Below, one piece after another: positions 56,540-64,000 of a DNA stretch of 64,000 nt. The number at the start of each line of letters is the position of its first letter. Positions within the stretch are counted from its first letter, which is position 1. The position numbers and the translations under genes are program-made. The stretch lies in contig NC_061509.1 of the NCBI RefSeq assembly GCF_022539505.1, positions 209,832,254 through 209,896,253 on the forward strand, read 5' to 3'. A model generated the notes under the pieces. The model was not told the origin of the DNA and searched no databases. It worked only from the letters and a program-made list of their open reading frames with translations. This DNA is from Lolium rigidum. Taxonomy: Eukaryota; Streptophyta; Magnoliopsida; Poales; Poaceae.

Positions 56540-58769
56540 GAACTGTTCTGTTTTGACAGATTCTGCCTTTTATTTCGCATTGCCTCTTTCGCTATGTTGG
56601 ATGAATTTCTTTGATCCACTAATGTCCAGTAGCATTATGCAATGTCCAGAAGTGTTAAGAATGATTGTGTCACCTCTGAATATGTCAATTTATATTGTGC
56701 ACTAACCCTCTAATGAGTTGTTTCGAGTTTGGTGTGGAGGAAGTTTTCAAGGATCAAGAGAGGAGTATGATGCAACATGATCAAGGAGAGTGAAAGCTCT
56801 AAGCTTGGGGATGCACCCGGTGGTTCACCCCTGCATATATCAAGAAGACTCAAGCGTCTAAGCTTGGGGATGCCCAAGGCATCCCCTTCTTCATCGACAA
56901 ATTATCGGGTTCCTCCCCCGAAACTATATTTTTATTCGGCCACATCTTATGTGCTTTTTCTTGGAGCGTCGGTTTGTTTTTGTTTTTGTTTTGTTTGAAT
57001 AAAATGGATCCTAGCATTCACTTTATGGGAGAGATACACGCTCCGCTGTAGCATATGGACAAATATGTCCTTGGTTTCTACTCATAGTATTCATGGCGAA
57101 GTTTCTCCTTCGTTAAATTGTTATATGGTTGGAATTGGAAAATGATACATGTAGTAATTGCTATAAATGTCTTGGGTAATGTGATACTTGGCAATTGTTG
57201 TGCTCATGTTTAAGCTCTTGCATCATATGCTTTGCACCCATTAATGAAGAAATACATAGAGCATGCTAAAATTTGGTTTGCATATTTGGTTTCTCTAAAG
57301 TCTAGATAATTTCTAGTTTTGAGTTTGAACAACAAGGAAGACGGTGTAGAGTCTTATAATGTTTACAATATGTCTTTTATGTGAGTTTTGCTGTACCGTT
57401 CATCCTTGTGTTTGTTTCAAATAAGCCTTGCTAGCCTAAACCTTGTATCGAGAGGGAATACTTCTCATGCATCCAAAATACTTGAGCCAACCACTATGCC
57501 ATTTGTGTCCACCATACCTACCTATACTACATGGTATTTTCCCGCCATTCCAAAGTAAATTGCTTGAGTGCTACCTTTAAAATTCCATCATTCACCTTTG
57601 CAATATATAGCTCATGGGACAAATAGCTTAAAAACTATTGTAGTATTGAATATGTAATTATTCACTTTATCTCTTATTAAGTTGCTTGTTGTGCGATAAC
57701 CATGTTTATCGGGGAACGCCATCAACTCATTGTTGAATTTCATGTGAGTTGCTATGCATGTTCGTCTTGTCGGAAGTAAGGGCGATCTACACTGAGTTGA
57801 ATGGTTTGAGCATGCATATTGTGAGAGAAGAACATTGGGCCGCTAACTAAAGCCATGATTCATGGTGGAAGTTTCAGTTTTGGACAAATATCCTCAAATC
57901 TCTAATGAGAAAAGAATTAATTGTTGTCAAATGCTTAAAGCATTAAAAGAGGAGTCCATTATCTGTTGTCTATGTTGTCCCGGTATGGATGTCTAAGTTG
58001 AGAATAATCAAAAGCGAGAAATCCAAATGCGAGCTTTCTCCTTAGACCTTTGTACAGGCGGCATAGAGGTACCCCTTTGTGAAACTTGGTTAAAGCATAT
58101 GTATTGCGGTGATAATCCATGTAGTCCAAGCTAATTAGGACAAGGTGCGGGCACTATTAGTACACTATGCATGAGGCTTGCAACTTATAAGATATAATTT
58201 ACATGATGCATATGCTTTATTACTACCGTTGACAAAATTGTTTCATGTTTTCAAAATCAAAGCTCTAGCACAAATATAGCAATCGATGCTTTTCCTCTAT
58301 GAGGACCATTCTTTTACTTTCAATGTTGAGTCAGTTCACCTATTTCTCTCCACCTCAAGAAGCAAACACTTGTGTGAACTGTGCATTGATTCCTACATAC
58401 TTGCTTATTGCACTTATTATGTTACTCTATGTTGACAATATCCATGAGATATACATGTTACAAGTTGAAAGCAACCGCTGAAACTTAATCTTCTTTTGTG
58501 TTGCTTCAATACCTTTACTTTGAATTATTGCTTTATGAGTTAACTCTTATGCAAGACTTATTGATGCTTGTCTTGAAGTGCTATTCATGAAAAGTCTTTG
58601 CTTTATGATTCACTTGTTTACTCATGTCATACACATTGTTTTGATCGCTGCATTCACTACATATGCTTTACAAATAGTATGATCAAGATTATGATGGCAT
58701 GTCACTCCAGAAATTATCCGTGTTATCGTTTTACCTGCTCGGGACGAGCGGAACTAAGCTTGGGGATGC
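56540..58769 (+). other. 3' internal region, subfamily II, non-coding
   Basis: Nearly base-for-base the same as 52047-54273, including the polypurine-like copies near 56802 and 56860. No gene. Confidence 0.85.
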
Positions 58770-60371
58770 TGATACGTCTCCAACGTATCGATAATTTCTT
58801 GTGTTCCATGCCACATTATTGATGTTATCTACATGTTTTATGCACACTTTATGTCATATTCGTGCATTTTCCGGAACTAACCTATTAACAAGATGCCGAA
58901 GTGCCGATTCGTTGTTTTCTGCTGTTTTTGGTTTCAGAAATCCTAGTAAAGAAATATTCTCGGAATTGGACGAAATAAAAGCCCAGAGGCCTATTTTCTC
59001 ACGAAGCTTCCGGAAGTCCGAAGACGAAAGGAAGTGGGGCCACGGGGAGCCAAACCCTAGGGCGGCGCGGCCCCCCTTGGCCGCGCCGCCCTGTCATCCG
59101 GGGCCCCTGTGCCCCCTCTCGACTTGCCCTTCCGCCTACTTAAAGCCTCCGTGACGAAACTTCCAGTACCGAGAGCCACGATACGGAAAACCTTACTGAG
59201 ACGCCGTCGCCGCCGATCCCATCTCGGGGGATCCCGGAGATCGCCTCCGGCACCCTGCCGGAGAGGGGAATCATCTCCCGGAGGACTCTACACCGCCATG
59301 GTCGCCTCCGGAGTGATGAGTGAGTAGTCTACCCCTGGACTATGGGTCCATAGCAGTAGCTAGATGGTTGTCTTCTCCCCATTGTGCTATCATTGTCGGA
59401 TCTTGTGAGCTGCCTATCATGATCAAGATCATCTATATGTAATTCTATATGTTGCGTTTGTTGGGATCCGATGAATAGAGAATACTTGTTATGTTGATTA
59501 TCAAAGTTATGCTTATGTGTTGTTTATGATCTTGCATGCTCTCCGTTTCTAGTAGAGGCTCGGCCAAGTTTTTACTTTTAACTCCAAGAGGGAGTACTTA
59601 TGCTCGATAGTGGGTTCATGCCTGCATTGACACACGGGACGAGTGACGGAAAGTTCTAAGGTTGTGTTGTGCTCGTTGCCACTAGGGATAAAACATTGAT
59701 GCTATGTCTAAGGATGTAGTTGTTGATTACATTACGCACCATACTTAATGCAATTGTCTGTTGCTTTGCAACTTAATACTGGAGGGGGTTCGGATGATAA
59801 CCTGAAGGTGGACTTTTTAGGCATAGATGCGATTGGATGGCGGTCTATGTACTTTGTCGTAATGCCCAATTAAATCTCACTATACTCATCATGATATGTA
59901 TGTGCATTGTCATGCTCTCTTTATTTGTCAATTGCCCAACTGTAATTTGTTCACCCAACATGTCTGTTCGTCTTATGGGAGAGACACCTCTAGTGAACCG
60001 TGGACCCCGGTCCAATTCTCTTTACTCGAAATACAATCTACTGCAATACTTGTTTTTACTTGTTTTCTCTCGCAAACAATCATCTTCCACACAATACGGT
60101 TAATCCTTTGTTACAGACAAGCCGGTGAGATTGACAACCTCACTGTTTCGTTGGGGCAAAGTACTTTGGTTGTGTTGTGCAGGTTCCACGTTGGCACCGG
60201 AATCTCCGGTGTTGCGCCGCACTACATCCCGCCGCCATCAACCTTCAACGTGCTTCTTGGCTCCTCCCGGTTCGATAAACCTTGGTTTCTTTCCGAGGGA
60301 AAACTTGCTGCTGTGCTCATCATACCTTCCTCTTGGGGTTGCCCAACGAACGTGTGAAATACACGCCATCA
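58770..60371 (+). mobile_element. Complete LTR, subfamily II
   Basis: 1602 bases, TGATACGTCTCCAACG to ACACGCCATCA. Preceded by a polypurine tract and followed by a primer-binding site. Confidence 0.93.
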
Positions 60372-60900
60372 AGCATATTTTCTGGCGCCGTTGCCGGGGA
60401 ACTGAAGAAAAGCTACACCACAAAGATTTCTAACTCCCACGTCAACTACGCGCCATTGAGTCAGTTCACCTATCTCTCTCCACCTCAAGAAGCAAACACT
60501 TGTGTGAACTGTGCATTGATTCCTACATACTTGCATATTGTACTTGTTATATTACTCTATGTTGACAATTATCCATGAGATATACATGTTTCAAGTTGAA
60601 AGCAACCGCTGAAACTTAATCTTCCTTTGTGTTGCTTCAATACCTTTACTTTGATTTATTGCTTTATGAGTTAACTCTTATGCAAGACTTATTAATACTT
60701 GTCTTGAAGTACTATTCATGAAAAGTCTTTGCTTTATGATTCACTTGTTTACTCATGTCATTACCATTGTTTTGATCGCTGCATCCACTACATATGTTTA
60801 CAAATAGTATGATCAAGGTTATGATGGCATATCACTTCAGAAATTATCTTTGTTATCGTTTTACTCGCTCGGGACGAGCGTAACTAAGCTTGGGGATGCT
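60372..60900 (+). mobile_element. Shrunken internal region
   Basis: Primer-binding site TGGCGCCGTTGCCGGGGA at 60383-60400, then the same GAAGAAAAGCTACACCACAA stretch as after the first site at 30992. Near 60456 it jumps to TTGAGTCAGTTCACC of the 3' internal region (compare 40154). gag and most of the internal region are gone. The right part matches subfamily I. Confidence 0.88.
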
Positions 60901-62499
60901 TGATACGTCTCGACGTATCGATAATTTCTTATGTTCTATGCCATATTATTGATGATACCTACATGTTTTATGCACACTTTATGTCATATTCGTGCATTTT
61001 CCGGAACTAACCTATTAACAAGATGCCGAAGTGCCGCTTCTCGTTTTCTGCTGTTTTTGGTTTCAGAAATCCTAGTAACAAAATATTCTCGGAATTGGAC
61101 GAAACGAAGACCCGGGGGCCTATTTCGCCACGAACCTTCCGGAAGACCGAAGAGCATACGAAGTGGGGCCACGAGGTGGCCAAACCACATGGCGGCGTGG
61201 CCAAGGGGGGCCCGCGCCGCCCGTGGTGTGGGCCCCTCGTTAGCCCCCCGACTCTGCCCTTCCGCCTACTTAAAGCCTCCGTCGCGAAACCCCTGATGCG
61301 AAAAACCACGATACGGAAAACCTTACTGAGACGCCGCCGCCGCCGATCCCATCTCGGGGGATTACGGAGATCTCCTCCGGCACCTCGCCGGAGAGGGGAT
61401 TCATCTCCCGGAGGACTCTACACCGCCATGGTCGCCTCCGGAGTGATGAGTGAGTAGTTCACCCCTGGACTATGGGTCCATAGCGGTAGCTAGATGGTTG
61501 TCTTCTCCTCATTGTGCTTCATTGTTGGATCTTGTGAGCTGCCTAACATGATCAAGATCATCTATCCGTAATACTCTATGTTGTGTTTGTCGGGATCCGA
61601 TGGATAGAGAATACCATGTTATGTTAATTATCAAGTTATTACATATGTGTTGTTTATGATCTTGCATGCTCTCCGTTACTAGTAGAGGCTCTGGCCAAGT
61701 TTTTACTCTTAACTCCAAGAGGGAGTATTTATGCTCGATAGTGGGTTCATGCCTGCATTGACACCGGGACGATGACGGAAAGTTCTAAGGTTGTGTTGTG
61801 CTTGTTGCCACTAGGGATAAAACATTGGCGCTATGTCCGAGGATGTAGTTGTTGATTACATTACACACCATACTTAATGCAATTGTCCGTTGCTTTGCAA
61901 CTTAATACTGGAAGGGGTTCGGACGATAACCTCGAAGGTGGACTTTTTAGGCATAGATGCAGCTTGGATGGCGGTCTATGTACTTTGTCGTAATGCCCAA
62001 TTAAATCTCACTATACTTATCATGCCATGTATGTGCATTGTTATGCCCTCTCTATTTGTCAATTGCCCGACTGTAATTTGTTCACCCAACATGCTTTTAT
62101 CTTATGGGAGAGACACCTCTAGTGAACTGTGGACCCCGGTCCATTCTTTAATACTCGAAATACAAATCTGCTTGCAATACTTGTTTTACTCGTTTTCTCT
62201 CGCAAACAATCATCTTCCACACAATACGGTTAACCCTTTGTTACGAGCAAGCCGGTGAGATTGACAACCTCACTGTTTCGTTGGGGCAAAGTACTTTGGT
62301 TGTGTTGTGCAGGTTCCACGTTGGCGCCGGAATCTCCGGTGTTGCGCCGCACTACATCCCACCGCCATCAACCTTCAACGTGCTTCTTGACTCCTACTGG
62401 TTCGATTAAACCTTGGTTTCTTACTGAGGGAAACTTGCCGCTGTGCGCATCACACCTTCCTCTTGGGGTTCCCAATGGACGTGTCAACTACACGCATCA
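60901..62499 (+). mobile_element. Complete LTR, subfamily I
   Basis: 1599 bases, TGATACGTCTCGACG to TACACGCATCA, closest to the LTRs of the AGCAT element. Followed by GGGTG, the right-hand TSD; its partner is not visible because the left end is lost in the gap. Confidence 0.92.
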
Positions 62500-62584
62500 G
62501 GGTGCCGTACAAGCACTTGTGTGCCTAGCAAAGCAGCTCAGAGCAGTGGTCCGGGAAGTTCTGCTAGAGGTCTAAAGCAAGGCA

Positions 62585-64000
62585 ATGGGGAAGAAGAGGA
62601 AAGGCAAAGATACAGTTCCAGATGATGATATTGTGGAGAAACCACCAACATTCAATACTGGTACAGCTGAAATTGCTGGTTGGAGGAGACTCGGAGAGGA
62701 GAATCCCTATCGTTTTGAGGAATGAACCTACACCGATGGTGACAAGGAATTCTGGACCGAGATTCAGAATTGCTTCTGGGATGAGTTCTACAACAGCCCA
62801 GAGCTCATGAGAAATGGCACCTTTGTGCAACCCAGGGCCATCAACAAGGAAGAGCTCCTCATGTTCCATGCCACTGACTATTGCCTTGTGGTTGATACTT
62901 TGCAGAAGATGACACTCCTTGATCTAGTTTGCTTGAAGCCTGACAACTCAAAGGCTATTGGGGAGTACTGCCTGACTCTTGTCCGTCAGTTCCACTGCAC
63001 AGTTTTCTTCCATGATGATCCTGCTCGCACTATGACTTGGATGACTGGGAAGGAGCAATATTCTTGCAACTACCTTGACTTATGTGAAGCAATGGGATTT
63101 GGTAGTCGCCGTGCTTATGGTTTTCATATCCACACTCAGGAGCCATTTACTCAAGGTAACATTGCATTCTGCTATCCTCCAGAGCCTGCACATGCTCCTC
63201 CACTCATCTCAGGGATGTACTACTCTTACCAAGTGTTTGCCAAGATTTTCCGTGAGAGTCTAGTTAGCAAGTCTGGAGATTCGAGTGACTACCGTTCCTA
63301 CCATCTCAACCTCATGTACTACTGCCGTCCTGAGAATGTCAGGAGGATTGATGGTTGTGACATCCTCTAAAATGAACTGAGACGCTATTTTCGCAACCGC
63401 ATGACTCCAAATTTTGCTCAGTACATCCAGCAGCTTATCAACACTGTTGTGCCAACTCCTTACAATAAGAAGGATGAAGTGATAAAGATGGAACCTTTCA
63501 AGTTTCCACAATGGGGAAACAAACTTGAAGTTCCTGAGTTGATGCCTTTGGAGCGAAGGTCCAAGGAAAGGCATGACCCGGCTGCTAGTTCTAGCTCCTC
63601 TATGCGCCCCAAGCGGGGTGCCTCTCGCTTCTTGACAAGTCTATGGAAAATGTGCAGGAATACCAATGATATGGCTCATCAAAGCCTTGCCCTGAATCAA
63701 GAGACAAGGAGGCGCCAGAATGAGTTCATGGCTGCAAGAAACCACACTGTTCCTCCTCCTGGTCCGGAACTAGAGCTAGTGATTGTTTCATCTTGGGAGA
63801 TGCCTCCCGTTGAGGATGCCATGTTCCAGAACTTTGACCTCTCCCTGTTTGCTCGTGGTGGATCTTCACATGGTGTTCCTCCTCCCAGGACTAGGTTTAG
63901 GACTGCTCCTGCTTCTGATGCTACTGGGTCTGGCTCCAATAGGATTAGAGATGATGAAGAAAATGAAGATGATGATGAAGAGGAGTCCCCAGCTGAGGAA
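62585..64000 (+). pseudogene. Retroelement ORF1-like gene, two in-frame stops, runs off the window
   Basis: The ATG at 62585 opens a frame (Met-Gly-Lys-Lys-Arg-Lys-Gly-Lys) that stays in register for about 472 codons to the last base. It is broken only by TGA at 62723-62725 and TAA at 63368-63370. The N-terminus is basic. The body has Trp-Thr-Glu-Ile, Phe-His-Asp-Asp-Pro-Ala and Met-Thr-Trp-Met-Thr-Gly, then Ala-Met-Gly-Phe, which resembles the putative plant transposon / Athila ORF1-type proteins of grasses (PF20167-like). The C-terminus is Ser/Pro-rich, then strongly acidic (Asp-Asp-Glu-Glu). The TGA would come from CGA and the TAA from CAA by single C-to-T changes, as expected of a methylated repeat. 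Family assignment is from memory and moderate. Confidence 0.6.

Larger units (their letters stand above)
56540..62499 (+). mobile_element. Second composite Gypsy locus: internal 3' part, LTR, short internal, LTR
   Basis: 56540-58769 is the 3' internal region of a subfamily II element. It is followed by a subfamily II LTR (58770-60371), a 529-base internal remnant (60372-60900) and a subfamily I LTR (60901-62499). A primer-binding site at 60383-60400 starts the remnant and a polypurine tract ends it. The two LTRs bounding the remnant belong to different subfamilies, so it is a recombinant and not one element that shrank. Confidence 0.85.

Overview
This is nuclear DNA from a pooid grass (wheat, barley, oat and ryegrass relatives). 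The signs are pooid Gypsy LTRs starting TGATACGTC, a BARE/Angela-like Copia LTR, a CACTA transposon with a CACTAGTGG terminus, spliced GC-rich exons and four scaffold gaps of exactly 100 N. Repeat details look closer to ryegrass or oat than to the wheat consensus I know, but I cannot prove the species.

The window is mostly nested transposable elements around one convincing host gene, a three-exon aluminium-activated malate transporter (ALMT) on the minus strand at 20084-21761.

Layout: 1-1637 is a hairpin-rich segment with a possible 5' UTR, intron and exon, cut by a gap. 1738-4344 is the 3' end of a Gypsy element. 5317-16180 is a four-layer nest, each layer with a perfect 5-bp target-site duplication (TSD): a Copia solo LTR holds an unclassified LTR-like insertion, which holds a complete minus-strand element; a second solo LTR sits in the same Copia LTR. 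17144-18830 is an LTR fragment and a LINE-like 3' end. The ALMT gene and its flanks occupy 18831-23507. 23508-27730 is a broken CACTA transposon. 27731-34631 is an LTR-internal-LTR-internal composite. 35023-47769 is a Gypsy element with an antisense spliced ORF, split by a complete element (35321-42199, TSD AGCAT). 47770-56309 is another Gypsy 3' end, split by a complete element (48912-55867, TSD GCACC). 56540-62499 is a second composite. 62585-64000 is a retroelement ORF1-like frame with two in-frame stops.

Eleven LTR copies of one about 1.6-kb family fall into three sequence subfamilies. Their internal regions carry a tRNA-Asp-type primer-binding site and a gag or gag-protease gene. I see no reverse transcriptase, RNase H or integrase anywhere, so these elements must be moved by an autonomous partner elsewhere. 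One element (35321-42199) is a mosaic of two others. Most of the gag frameshifts fall at CTG sites that read CTCG in one copy and CTG in another, which suggests systematic consensus errors rather than decay.

I found no wholly new biological system. The best leads are the gag mosaic, the conserved RNA hairpins after the gag stop, the protease-like domain lacking its active-site loop, the antisense ORF, and the CTG/CTCG error pattern.
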